Assembly: GCA_003640385.1 (NCBI GenBank)
Contig: RCAB01000537.1
Location: 1-40,544, forward strand
Length of the DNA stretch: 40,544 bases
From: Setaria digitata
Taxonomy: Eukaryota > Nematoda > Chromadorea > Rhabditida > Setariidae
Direction: 5' to 3'
Shown here: positions 21,010-30,369 of the stretch, in pieces
Position numbering within the stretch: position 1 is the stretch's first letter
Layout of the letters: each line of letters opens with the position of its first letter
Made by a program: the position numbers and the translations under genes
The notes under the pieces: generated by a model
Databases searched by the model: none
What the model was told of the DNA's origin: nothing
What the model saw: only the letters and a program-made list of their open reading frames with translations

Positions 21010-22225
21010 TTACAAGATGCGATTTCGATAGATGGAGGATTGTGAAGTTCGATGTTCGGATCGCGAACGAAAATTTGGCGGTGTCAAAGAAAACAAACGT
21101 TGCTGTCTTCGCCAGTCATCAAATGCTGATGAAATACGACCACTTAATGTTTCGTAATTTTCCTCGAGATCCTAAAATTATCATCAATTATTGTTATTTC
21201 AGTTGGTATGACAGAAGAAGTTGTTTTCTTTCTTGCCTTCCGCTTCAGCTTCAGCTTATAAAAAATTAAAATGGACTAAAAATTTTATAAATTATCTCAA
21301 ATTTTTACCTTCCCAACAGAAGCAAAATTTTATAAGTCATCACGAATTTATAGCATCTAATGTTTCGCATTTAAATGAAAACTTAGACTTCAAGCATTCC
21401 TAATTTATCATCTTTCTTGTAATACCATTTGTGAGATCTAATATTTTTTGTTTGAATAAAAATAGAGGTAATTAAGGTTGTAAAGTACTATAATTGAGCA
21501 TTTCTAATTTTTTATCACTCTCCTTGCTGCAATCATTTTTTTTCAGTTCCCTTATTGCAATAATCAATCCTAAGAATAAGTTATGAAAAAACGAAAGAAA
21601 TGTATTAGCATTATTCCATCGTGGTACTTCCTTCTCTCTACTCGATGTGTCACATCGTAAACAACCTTTTTCTTCACGTTGATCTTATCTTAATTAAGCA
21701 AGACGCACAGAGAATGTAATAGAAATATCATTATAAGTTGGTAATTACCGCGGTATGTTCGGTATGCTCACCGGTAAACAATATTTTGGCGGTAAGGTCG
21801 GGAAGATATTTCTCCACTCGTAAACAGCTTTTATTTTTTGCATTTACATCACAAGGTAAGAAAAAGGAAAAAAATGAAAAACAAATACAATTAAAAAAAG
21901 AAAAGTAAGACAGAGAAAAAGTGAGGCTAATTCTTTTTTATTCATTATTATGGATGTTAATGAATTTAGCCAGTAATTAATCTGTATTAAATTGAAATTA
22001 GCTTGTTGTTCAATATAGCTTCATGATTTATGCATGCATTTTTTTGGCTAAGAGTATTTAAATTGAAGAGCGAAGAAATCACATGATTGTGCTACTCTAA
22101 CGATTTTAATCTTTTTTTTTTTTTGTTTCAGAAGCAGTATAGTCAGACAAATAATTAAGTAATTAATAGAAACTCACAGCATCAGCATCATCCTGGTACT
22201 GTAGTTGAGGTTGTCCATCGCCCAT
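21010..22225 (-). CDS. minus-strand gene of unknown function; start, second and terminal exons readable
   Basis: First exon 22225-22178: ATG, then GDGQPQLQYQDDADA, with a strong donor GCT|GTGAGT. Second exon 21827-21772, entered in phase 0: LFTSGEISSRPYRQNIVY, donor CCG|GTGAGC leaving phase 2. Terminal exon 21171-21010, after ATAATTTTAG: DLEENYETLSGRISSAFDDW, then RRQQRLFSLTPPNF, an Arg/Ser-rich end and TAA. Middle exons between 21,770 and 21,172 are not settled. One candidate is an exon ending in KKTTSS (about 21,213-21,256) with a weak donor and a 41-nt intron. Another enters near 21,640 in phase and reads REKEVPRWNN. The terminal exon could alternatively continue through a donor at CTT|GTAAGC. 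A plus-strand open frame (20,964-21,269) is its antisense shadow. The product looks hydrophilic and small. I recognise no family. Confidence 0.55.
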
Positions 22226-24650
22226 CCCATTTAGGATTAAAATGCCAAAATGCGTCGTTTCCAATTCATAACTTATTTTAATCAGCATTATAATCGTTAT
22301 TATTTGCACAAATTATCAGTGATAATGAATGCAGTAGAAATGCCAGTGTTAAATTCGCACCTCTAAATGGGTTTATCTGTAGGCTCTAATGAGGCCCTTC
22401 CAGAAACTCAGTGGAGTAGTAATAGTGCCACCTTGCTTCTTTGAATATTAATAAACTAGTAAATGATAATCGTTGAAAATATTTTAAATTGATTCTCAAA
22501 CACAGTGTAGTAATTAATATGCAAAGGGCAAAAATTTACTTGCCTTAATTTATGCAAATTTTGACTCCAAAAAAGTAATAAATTACAGGTAGCAATGACC
22601 TGAATAAGGTGAAATGAATTTAATCCGGCAAAAAATTCGTCTCCTTTTGAAATTTGGAAATTCTGAAATTTCTTTCCACGTATCTCGAAAAGAGCTATCT
22701 CGAGATCCCTTGAAACTTTATTATATAGTGGACTGTTTTGAAAACTAATTCTTCATTTTGAAATAAGAAAAATTGTTGAACATCGTTCTTGGCTCAAATA
22801 GGATAGATAGTAAATTAGACAGCACTCGAGCAGGTAATCTTTGTAGCTCTAGTTCTCAAAATCTCACCAATACAGTAGATGAATCTTTCATCGAAATCCG
22901 AGTAAAATCAAGCAGTGCTGATTCGTGCTGGTGGTAGAGGTAAATGAACTAATTAGTATTGAATCCAGAATGAACAGATCTTCATTATGAAAGTTTATTG
23001 TTTCAGGTGTACTGTCATAAACAGGCTGAAAAATAAGCGAATGAAAAAGTTGAGTAGGAATGAAAAGTTATCAGGCAATTATTCTCAGTTATTAATTACT
23101 TTCTTTGGATAAATAGATAATGGAATATGGCTACAAGAATTAACCTAAAATTATTGTAATAGTAATTTGGTTCTCAAGAAATTTGGTAAGAAATAGCGGA
23201 AAGGTAAGAAAGCCGAAAATTTAGAAAATTTGTCTATAAAATTCTTTCAGTTGGCTCACAGGAAGATTGGAGAAGTATTAGCTAAATTGAAAATGACGCA
23301 GTTTTGATGAATCTCAAGTGGTAGAGATTAGACATTATTAGACACTAATTTCAGATGCAGTAAACAAGAAAAGTTCATTTTTTACGAGGTAAGAAAATGT
23401 CTAAGTGCAAAATTCCACACTGACATGTTTTTTCTTTCCTAATAAATGTGACAGTTTATGAAATTACAAGGAAAGACAAGTCTAACAAGTCAGCTTCTAC
23501 AATTCTAAGTTTCGATTTGCTATTTGTCTCATTTGCTATCATTATTCTTCATTCCGCAGTCTCTAGAATTTCCATCACAAATATTCATGATACATATGAA
23601 TTTCAGCCTTCTCCATATCACATCACTTCTGTTATCGCGACCGAGTTTAACATATTGGATTTCTGTTAGTACCATTATACGACCTATCTAATCATAAAAC
23701 TGCACAATATGAAATGAATGATAGAAATAATAATGAAATTTTGAACTGTCAACTTTTTATAGGATTCATTTTTTTTGAACCAGAATACCAAGTATTATTA
23801 GCACTGTATAGTTGGCGAATCGTTCTGAATTTTTGTTGAAAAATTAGATTGAGAAGTATAGAGCCAATTTCGGTAGCCGAGAAGTGAAGAAATAACACAG
23901 CCGTAACTCTCATATTTTCGCTTATTCAACCTTTTTTATTTTTTTCTCTTCCATACGTTTCTTATCTTTCCCATTCGCTGCTCCATTTCAAATTGAAATT
24001 ATTAAATTTCAACTTTCATTTTTTGTCAATTATACTTTACCGTCCAATTAAGTCTTGAAATTTACTTTCATCTATGCGTTTTACCTAATAAGTTAATACG
24101 CAGAAATATTTATGGAGAGATAAATGAAATCACTTCTATATCATTAATTTCGGAGATTTAAAACTTTATCAAATTTTCAGTCTAGATATTAATGTTTTAA
24201 GAGTAAGAACCGTAATGGTGGCATAAAATTATCTCCTCAAAAGTGCATCTTTAGGCTCTCATCAATCAATTAACTTTGGCACTGATTAGAAATTCAATTA
24301 GTTGTCAAAAATTTTATTGTAATAATTTGTGGATGACAAGCTGAACATGTGAAACGCACGGCTAATTTCATTAATTAGCGCATTTCTTTAGGAAACAGAA
24401 CTTTTGCTCTTTTCATAATAATAAAATCAAAATTTCTGACATGCAAAGGCTGCAAATATTGTCAAATTAAAATTCAGTAAATTCGTCCTTCCTATTATCA
24501 CTCAGCATTGTTATCAGAACATTTCGAATTGCATTATTTTGTCAGTCTTGAACTCTTGTATTAATGAAGGTCCAGTGATCTGAAAGCAAATTATGTGAAA
24601 TCCTTATATACTATAAAATATTGATTCTGATACGCATTGAGGTATATATA
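22226..24650. other. intergenic, no firm gene
   Basis: The 5' flank of the minus-strand gene occupies the left edge. A GC-richer patch at about 22,340-22,440 is open on the minus strand for a short TITTPLSFWKGLIRAY-type run but has no usable splice sites. The rest is AT-rich. From about 24,390 the sequence becomes related to 29,760-29,940, the upstream flank of another array unit. Confidence 0.5.
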
Positions 24651-24865
24651 CTAAAATAATTCATAAATGGTCATTGCGTTTCATGACATCTGAAGAGGAA
24701 TTCAAGAATGAACAACCGAAGGCTTGGTCAGTCTTCAGACGGCCATTGGTCATTCGAGGGTTCAGGAACAGAGAGACATTTCTGATTGTTGTTCTGATCC
24801 AGTAAAATACGCGAAGGCGGCGTTGAATATCGCGCCTTTTCCTGGTCAACACCCCCAAGTCTCTC

Positions 24866-24873
24866 TATAAAAG
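24866..24873 (+). promoter_or_regulatory. TATA box of unit 1
   Basis: TATAAAAG in the context CTCTCTATAAAAGGAGC, conserved in position relative to the GC-rich block in all three units. The hairpin follows 242 bp downstream because of the extra insert. Confidence 0.5.
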
Positions 24874-25107
24874 GAGCTAAATTTGGTACTGAAGTCATTC
24901 GCAGTGTCGAATCAAGGCCTCTCTCCCAATCTCGGATGTTCCCGAATCCTGGAGGCGCAGTGACATCAGTTGTATCGTCTGCGTTATGTTGTTTGCTTAC
25001 CTCTCATATCACAGATTCGATGCAGCGACATGTACCTGCGCCTTGTCCGGGATATCTCAGTCGGATCTTTCAGCCATGCCACAATACACTAGTCCCAGCT
25101 CTGCAAC

Positions 25108-25176
25108 CATACGGGGTAGTATTTCACGGTAGAGCGGATTTATGTGTAGCTCACCGGAAAAACTATTCCCTCCATG
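25108..25176 (+). ncRNA. pre-microRNA-like hairpin 1, miR-35/36-like
   Basis: The 5' arm CATACGGGGTAGTATTTCAC...GGTAGAGC pairs with the 3' arm GCTCACCGGAAAAACTATTC...CCATG across a loop of about 13 nt. About 20 of 24 central positions are paired. The 3' arm carries TCACCGGAAAAAC at 25151, where the mature strand of the nematode miR-35/36 family (seed CACCGGG) is found. Here the eighth base is A, not G. Bordered by a conserved TATA-bearing unit. No expression evidence. Confidence 0.7.
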
Positions 25177-25549
25177 GATACAGTAGCTTCCAGACTCGTT
25201 CTTGAGCAACTTCTTGAAGTATTATGCTCAAGGTCGATGAGTTTAATCCATTTACAACAGCAACAAATGCCATTTCAGAATTTATCCTTCTTAATCAACT
25301 CCATAGAGTAATCCTCTTTCCGGATTAATAGTTGGGATCTTTAATTAATTAGTTTCTGGAAAGATGCACACCTGCTTCACCACTTAAAATTGTTTTGACA
25401 GTTTCAGTTGATGTAAGCCATAGGAAGCATTAGTTTGTAGATGAGCTCCAAACCAGTCAAATTATCACGGAAGAAATAGTTCTATGTGGAGGTCTTAGTT
25501 AAATTTTCAGCTAAGAACATTAGAATCATTAGCCCACCGAAACTGCTGT

Positions 25550-25619
25550 CATACAGAATAGTATTCTACGGTTGTGCTTGGAATTTATAAAATGCCCACT
25601 GGGAATACTATTCTCTTTG
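25550..25619 (+). ncRNA. pre-microRNA-like hairpin 2, diverged seed
   Basis: The arms CATACAGAATAGTATTCTAC and GGGAATACTATTCTCTTTG form a nearly perfect stem. Aligned with the other hairpins, the mature position starts at 25597 and reads CCACTGGGAATAC, so the seed is CACTGGG, one C to T change from CACCGGG, and the first base is C. The stem is better paired than its relatives, which suggests that the structure is kept while the seed has shifted. No TATA-bearing unit precedes it. Confidence 0.55.
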
Positions 25620-25868
25620 AGAGCAGTACTGGTCAGATTTATCGCTCTAGTAAATCGGGTACGAATAATAACTCAGAAACGATGAATTTTAGCCAAGAAA
25701 AATGACACGTAAAAGCATGAATCAGGATGAAAACAATTTACTGTTAAGAGATAAATCACTGTTTCAAGCTTCTCACTACTACTTAGATTTATCGCAGTGT
25801 CAAATCAAATCCATCCGGTTGCTCTCGAGATATGCGTCATGATAGTCATGTGCAACATTTCTCTGTAG

Positions 25869-25942
25869 CCATTCGGGATAGTTTTCCACGGTAGAGCTTC
25901 CGACTTACCAAATGCTCACCGGGAAGACTATTCCTCTCATGG
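25869..25942 (+). ncRNA. pre-microRNA-like hairpin 3, canonical miR-35/36 seed
   Basis: The arms CCATTCGGGATAGTTTTCCA (continuing CGGTAGAGC) and GCTCACCGGGAAGACTATTC (continuing CTCTCATGG) pair along almost the full length around a loop of about 16 nt. The candidate mature 3p begins at 25916 as TCACCGGGAAGAC, giving the exact seed CACCGGG. Stem changes relative to hairpins 1, 4 and 5 are partly compensated (GTTTTCC opposite GGAAGAC). It is preceded by CTCTGTAGCCAT, as in units 4 and 5. Confidence 0.72.
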
Positions 25943-26154
25943 CGAGAGAAGCATTCCAAACGACGCTGTCACAGTAGCCCTTTAGATTTGTGGTCTTAGG
26001 TACCAGTTAATTCACAATCGTAAGAATAGTTTATCACTTCCATCCTGCGCTCACCACTTAAATAAAATTATTGAGATGGATTATGCGCCTGAAAGTTGCT
26101 GAGTTAGTTCTTCTGCGCCAAAAAGTCCTGCCTGAAGAGTAGCACCGACAACTT

Positions 26155-26196
26155 AGTATGCTGTTGTTGATAACTTCGCTATTATATATGCATACT
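26155..26196 (+). other. additional inverted repeat in the array
   Basis: AGTATGC at 26155-26161 and GCATACT at 26190-26196 bracket a partly paired 28-nt interior. It has no miR-35-type seed and weaker inner pairing than the five main hairpins. Confidence 0.3.
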
Positions 26197-26357
26197 GTAC
26201 TTGTGATTAAACCTAGAAACTACAAAGTCTTGAAAGGAAACTAGTACCTCGAGAAATCCTGATGTGCTTGAAATTCTCGAGTCTCTGGCACAGACTGATT
26301 AATATAAAGAGAAGCCACTTTTAGTAATTTCATTTCAGGACAAGAATAGCTACCATA

Positions 26358-26669
26358 ATGCAAAGATTTTATCAGAACACTCAAAAGAGCCCATTAAATT
26401 CCCAATCCAGGCCAAATTCAATGACCACTTCTACTTCAGATTCGATTTCTTACCTAAAATTACAAACTGAAAAAATATTAGCAATAGAAGAAATCTGAAG
26501 CGACAAATACAAAAAAGTGAAAAATGCTTTGCAAAAGCTAAATCATTCATGGATCAGTATGAGCATATAGCTCCAAAATTTGCAACATTTTAAGACATTT
26601 GACATGAACATTGACACACAGATCACTAGTCATCAGGATTTGTCACTTATCGATGATCTAGCTTTTAAT
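26358..26669 (+). pseudogene. decayed coiled-coil coding sequence inside the array
   Basis: ATG at 26358 opens MQRFYQNTQKSPLNSQ and a Ser/Thr-rich stretch, followed by a coiled-coil-like run LKLQTEKILAIEEI. A TGA follows, and the same frame continues SDKYKKVKNALQKLNHS. A second frame then carries MDQYEHIAPKFATF, and the first frame resumes DMNIDTQITSHQDLSLIDDL. The coherent residue character across breaks suggests a broken gene. An alternative is that the other open frame after the acceptor at 26338 (DKNSYHNAKILSEHSKEP) is the real exon. No family recognised. Confidence 0.35.
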
Positions 26670-27068
26670 TAGTGACTATCAAAAAGCGATGCGATCATTC
26701 CGTAAATATTCGATCACTTCTCCCAACTCTTGCCATTATCAGATTTCGAATTTCTGTATACAGACATAGAGTTCTCTAATCTTATGTTAAATGACTGTAC
26801 TAACAACAGTTTGGCAACTGAGCATACTAAGGGCTTCATTCCTCACTATAAATAGTCCTTGTGTGACACGACACCTGAAGAACTCGAGAAGAAAAATAGA
26901 AGCATCGGTCAATCTCTTCAGTGCTTCAGGTAGCCATTGGTCAGAAAGGAAAAAAAATTTGAGGGTTCAGGAAGAGAGAAAATTCTGATCATTGCTGTGA
27001 TTTAGCAAAATACCTAGGAGCGGCGTTGAATATAGCGCCTTTTCCTGATCAACACCTCCAAATCTCCC

Positions 27069-27075
27069 TATAAAC
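27069..27075 (+). promoter_or_regulatory. TATA box of unit 2
   Basis: TATAAAC in CTCCCTATAAACGGAAC, about 76 bp before hairpin 4. Confidence 0.5.
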
Positions 27076-27144
27076 GGAACTAACTTCAAATCATTCGAGG
27101 TATCGAGTCAAGTCTCTTCTCTCCTGAATATCCCAGCTCTGTAG

Positions 27145-27214
27145 CCATGGGGAGTAGTATTTCACGGTAGAGCGGATTAATGTATTGCTCACCGGAAAAA
27201 CTATTCCCACCATC
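27145..27214 (+). ncRNA. pre-microRNA-like hairpin 4, miR-35/36-like
   Basis: The arms GGGGAGTAGTATTTCACGGT (continuing AGAGC) and GCTCACCGGAAAAACTATTC (continuing CCACC) surround a loop of about 14 nt. The candidate mature 3p starts at 27189 with TCACCGGAAAAAC. The same 3p sequence occurs in hairpin 5. Confidence 0.7.
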
Positions 27215-28157
27215 GCTGCAGTTCTTCAGATCGCTACACTAGCAGCTTTCTGGAACTTCATTAGGACACGAAACATAAATCAACACTCTTCTACAAAGGT
27301 AAACCTAAAGGTAAACAAAGGTAAACCGTCAAGATGGGATAAGCATTCCGTATTTCACAAAACCTTCATGAAGTTACTTGCTGAAACATTGGGTTTGGTT
27401 ATGATACTCTAAAAGACGAAATAACAGTAGTGTGAAGCACAAGAAGTATCTTCCAAATTTATCAGTGAGGGGTCTTGTTGTATGATTTCATTTCTGGACA
27501 AGAAACTAAAGCGGAAAGTTCATGTGGAAAAGAAATAGAATTATTCTCGACATCAGGACATTTTGCTTTCCTTTTACTACTGAAGGAGATGAAATGAACT
27601 AAGTGTGAAAGTCTATTTGAAACAGTCCGAACTAACATTCTAGATTGCACAACCAGGTGATCTTAATGGCGTGGAATATTTAGATTTATGCAAAGACACC
27701 AATTAATTAATCAAGTCTAAAGAATAAAAAATGTGCTAACAACAATTGATTCTGCCACCCTGAACAAAAAGAAAAAAATGCCATAAGTTTACAATAATTT
27801 CTCTGTGATAAGATGCATGCCAGAGCAGAATTTAATTTTGATATTGTGAGCGGTCTTCGTGCTTTGATCTAGTGAAATATTGTTGGAAGATGGTGAGCAT
27901 AAGATCAGAACACGAGGTTCAATTCCAAAAAAATGTCAGTAATTAAAGCTGAGATTTTTTAAATTGAAATAAGTAATTAGTTGGTTTTATTTAAATTATT
28001 TGCACAATCCTTAAGCTCACTTGTGCATGCGAACTTTGACACTAAAGTGATGTGACAAACATAAATTAAGGATTGTGAAATATTTCTCAAATTTTCAGGT
28101 GATTCGATCGCATACAGTAGTAATCTCTAACTTCTTTTAGCAAGACGAGCTACTATT

Positions 28158-28240
28158 ATAACTCGTGAAAGAATAAAGAGAAGAAGTGAGCATTTGAGGA
28201 GCAAGTATTCAGAGAAAAATGAAGAAAATGAGAAAAAAAA
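28158..28240 (+). CDS. possible short exon, Arg/Lys-rich (weak)
   Basis: After a TTCTTTTAG acceptor ending at 28140, one frame is open to TAA near 28,245 and reads RRATIITRERIKRRSEHLRS, then a Lys/Glu-rich end. It lies just upstream of the small gene at 28,310. Composition is low-complexity at its end, and no partner exon is fixed. Confidence 0.22.
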
Positions 28241-28309
28241 AACAAAATAAAAATAAAAGGAAGATGATATCTGAATCTAAGCATTCAGAATTCAACAAAA
28301 AAAGATTAG

Positions 28310-28656
28310 ATGGCCGGACCTTCAATCAGAGAAAGGAATTTCGATCTATCGATGGCATCAGTGGAAGCAACTGATATTGAGAAACCGGAAGTGGTAAATA
28401 TTACATATTTATTGCGCTAGTTTAAGCTTACTTACCTTTCAGACTGATTATCAAATAAACTGAATCAATTAGGTCAAAGTAAATTATATTTTAATTAACT
28501 GAGAACATCTCAGAATCTTGTTCGTCTCAGAATTCTGTCGTTGAGGAAGTATTACCTAAACTGTTAACAGAAGCATTTCAACTTGCAGTTGAAGAACTTT
28601 TAGAACAATTTTGCGAATACTGCAAGTGTCAGAGGCAGGTGTGCCTATATCAATGA
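28310..28656 (+). CDS. small two-exon gene, unrecognised
   Basis: Exon 1, 28310-28393: MAGPSIRERNFDLSMASVEA, then TDIEKPEV and a donor GTG|GTAAAT. Exon 2, 28531-28656, after TCGTCTCAG: NSVVEEVLPKLLTEAFQLAV, then an acidic helix EELLEQFCEYCKCQ and TGA. Both junctions are phase 0, giving 69 residues. The C-terminal half is a strongly amphipathic helix ending in a C-x2-C-x-C cluster. AATAAA follows at 28716. It sits between hairpins 4 and 5 on the same strand. Exon 2 might instead splice onward at CAG|GTGTGC. Function unknown. Confidence 0.5.
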
Positions 28657-28715
28657 AGACTAACAGGCAGGTGAAAGACCGCACGATTGATAGAGAAGAA
28701 AAGATAGCTTGAGCA

Positions 28716-28721
28716 AATAAA
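28716..28721 (+). promoter_or_regulatory. polyadenylation signal
   Basis: AATAAA 60 nt after the stop of the small two-exon gene. Confidence 0.4.
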
Positions 28722-30075
28722 GCAGCTGATTGCAAAATAAGCATGATCTTTGTAGAATTGATAACTTAACCTTCTTAATTAGTGATTTATCCTTCAGGCC
28801 ATGTAAAGTTTAGTTCTGTCCGATTACTTGTCCCAATGTCCCATCCTTTATGCAAGACGGTTTTCCTTTTTCCTTCGTTTACTGCACCTTTATTAGTTTC
28901 ACTATCCTATAAATATGAAATATAAATGAATTTAAAGCCAAAAACAATACAAAATTAAATGTTACAATTGCTTAATTTTATTTGCTTCAAAAAAATCATC
29001 TATTTATAATTAATTTTTGCTTGCTTCCTTTCAGATTGATTTCAAATGCATTTAAACTTCATGTTAATATCTGATTTTAATTTCAACTGGTAAACGAAAA
29101 GTGCAGTCTAAATCTCACTTTTAAAAGGTGCAATATAATTTTCAGGTTTTTGAATAAACAAAAAATGCCAATTTGTTTATATTTTTTTCTGAGAAGTGAA
29201 TATTAAAAAATTGGAAACTCTACACCTGCGTGGTAATTACATGCAATCCTAAAAGCTTGTCATTAGGGTAAATAATTCAAAATATTAACATTTGTCTCGC
29301 TGCAGAAATATTAAATATTCCTTCAGTTTTCATAAGTCCCAATTTATTTTCGTTGAAAATTTTAATTAGCCCAGCTCTAAGAACATGATAACTGTTATAG
29401 ATTGCTACACTTGTGTCTACCTTATATTCAAATTTATTACTTGAAAAACAAAAATAATATTGTTAAAAACTATTAATAGTCAGATTCAAATAACTTTCAT
29501 AATGACATCAAATGACAGAAAAGATTAAGAAGTCTCTCTCGAATTCTTCCCTTTCTTGAACGTCAGTAATTATATTCGGGTTGATTCAGATTTCTTCAAA
29601 TAAAATCACTTCGAAGAAATTGTATGAATTGAAATTCTTTAAAACTTTTCGATTTTTCACTTCATTAATGGCAACAATAAGAGAGCTCGAACCTTATGAA
29701 AATTAAATATTGAAAGAAATGAAAGATTCTGGAAAAAACTAATGAAAATATTTCCTTTGCAAAATGCGCATTCTTTTTCATTCTTTCCGCACTAAAAAAA
29801 CTAAAATTTTCGACATGTGAAGGCTATGAATACTATTAAATTAAAATTCATACTTCATACTCTTTCCATTATCATATTCTCAGCTTTTCCATTATCACTT
29901 TTATCAGGAGATTTCAAGTTGCATTACTTTATTGCCGAATGATAGTCATTATCAGGAGAGGCCATTTGAGGGTTCAGGAAGAGAGAAAATTCTGATCATT
30001 GCTGTGATTTAGCAAAATACCTAGGGGCGGCGTTGAATATGGCGCCTTTTCCTGATCAACACCCCCAAATCTCCC

Positions 30076-30084
30076 TATAAAAAG
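30076..30084 (+). promoter_or_regulatory. TATA box of unit 3
   Basis: TATAAAAAG in CTCCCTATAAAAAGAAC, about 83 bp before hairpin 5. Confidence 0.5.
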
Positions 30085-30158
30085 AACTAACTTCGGCACT
30101 CAAATCATTCGAGGTATCGAGTCAAGTCTCTTCTCTCCTGAATATCCCAGCTCTGTAG

Positions 30159-30228
30159 CCATGGGGAGTAGTATTTCACGGTAGAGCGGATTAATGTATT
30201 GCTCACCGGAAAAACTATTCCCACCATC
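30159..30228 (+). ncRNA. pre-microRNA-like hairpin 5, miR-35/36-like
   Basis: Same arms and loop as hairpin 4. The candidate mature 3p starts at 30203 with TCACCGGAAAAAC. The hairpin and its leader are unchanged between the two units, although other parts differ, as expected if the RNA is under constraint or the copy is recent. Confidence 0.7.
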
Positions 30229-30369
30229 GCTGCAGATACAGGAGTTCCTCAGGTCGTTGTTGTAGCAACTCTTTGCATTTGAGTAGTTTGTAGGACCAGT
30301 CCATTTACCATCGTAAGAAATTTCATCTCAGAATTTCTCCTCACTAAAGCTATTATCAAAACTTAAACA

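Larger units (their letters stand above)
24661..25176 (+). repeat. array unit 1: TATA-bearing duplicated unit ending in hairpin 1
   Basis: Shares with units at 26,848-27,221 and 29,965-30,235 an ordered series: GAGGGTTCAGGAA, a GC-rich GGCGGCGTTGAATAT-x-GCGCC block, TTTTCCTG-x-TCAACACC, CTATAAA, a TCATTCG...GTCAAG-like leader, CTCTG-x-A-x-CCAT and the hairpin. Unit 1 has about 160 extra bases (about 24,930-25,095) between leader and hairpin. That insert contains its own inverted pair GGCGCAG/CTGCGCC. Confidence 0.8.
26848..27221 (+). repeat. array unit 2: TATA-bearing duplicated unit ending in hairpin 4
   Basis: From 26,958 onward it is almost identical to 29,965-30,235. The differences visible are single bases in the GC-rich block and a 6-base absence after the TATA box. 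Upstream (26,848-26,957) it matches unit 1 instead, with GACA-x-CTGAAGA-x and GCCATTGGTCA, and has a 14-base A-rich insert. Confidence 0.85.
29965..30235 (+). repeat. array unit 3: TATA-bearing duplicated unit ending in hairpin 5
   Basis: Near-identical to 26,958-27,221. The upstream flank (about 29,760-29,940) resembles 24,390-24,560 before unit 1 (shared TTAAATTAAAATTCA and ATTATCA runs). The downstream flank (about 30,290-30,350) resembles stretches after hairpins 1 and 3 (CCATTTAC, ATCGTAAGAA and TTTCAGAATTT segments). Confidence 0.85.

Noticed and set aside
20964..21269. 101-codon plus-strand open frame
   Set aside because: It is the shadow of the minus-strand terminal exon 21171-21010, which has a proper acceptor, stop and polyadenylation signal.
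21766..21790. GCTCACCGGTAAAC, which contains the UCACCGG seed, as a sixth microRNA
   Set aside because: The upstream arm pairs poorly, and the string is explained on the minus strand as the donor end of an exon (CCG|GTGAGC).
24936..25205. 89-codon plus-strand open frame over unit 1
   Set aside because: It overlaps hairpin 1 and its leader. The frame is not kept in units 2 and 3, where the intervening sequence is missing, so RNA structure explains the conservation better.
27840..27935. tRNA or tRNA-derived element because of GGTTCAATTCC at about 27,922
   Set aside because: It resembles a B box, but no A box, acceptor stem or anticodon arm can be folded at the right spacing.
24661..30235. The three TATA-bearing units as solo LTRs of a retrotransposon
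   Set aside because: They have TATA and leader features, but I see no TG...CA ends, target-site duplications or internal retroelement coding sequence, and the shared core ends at the hairpin. It is not excluded without a genome-wide copy count.
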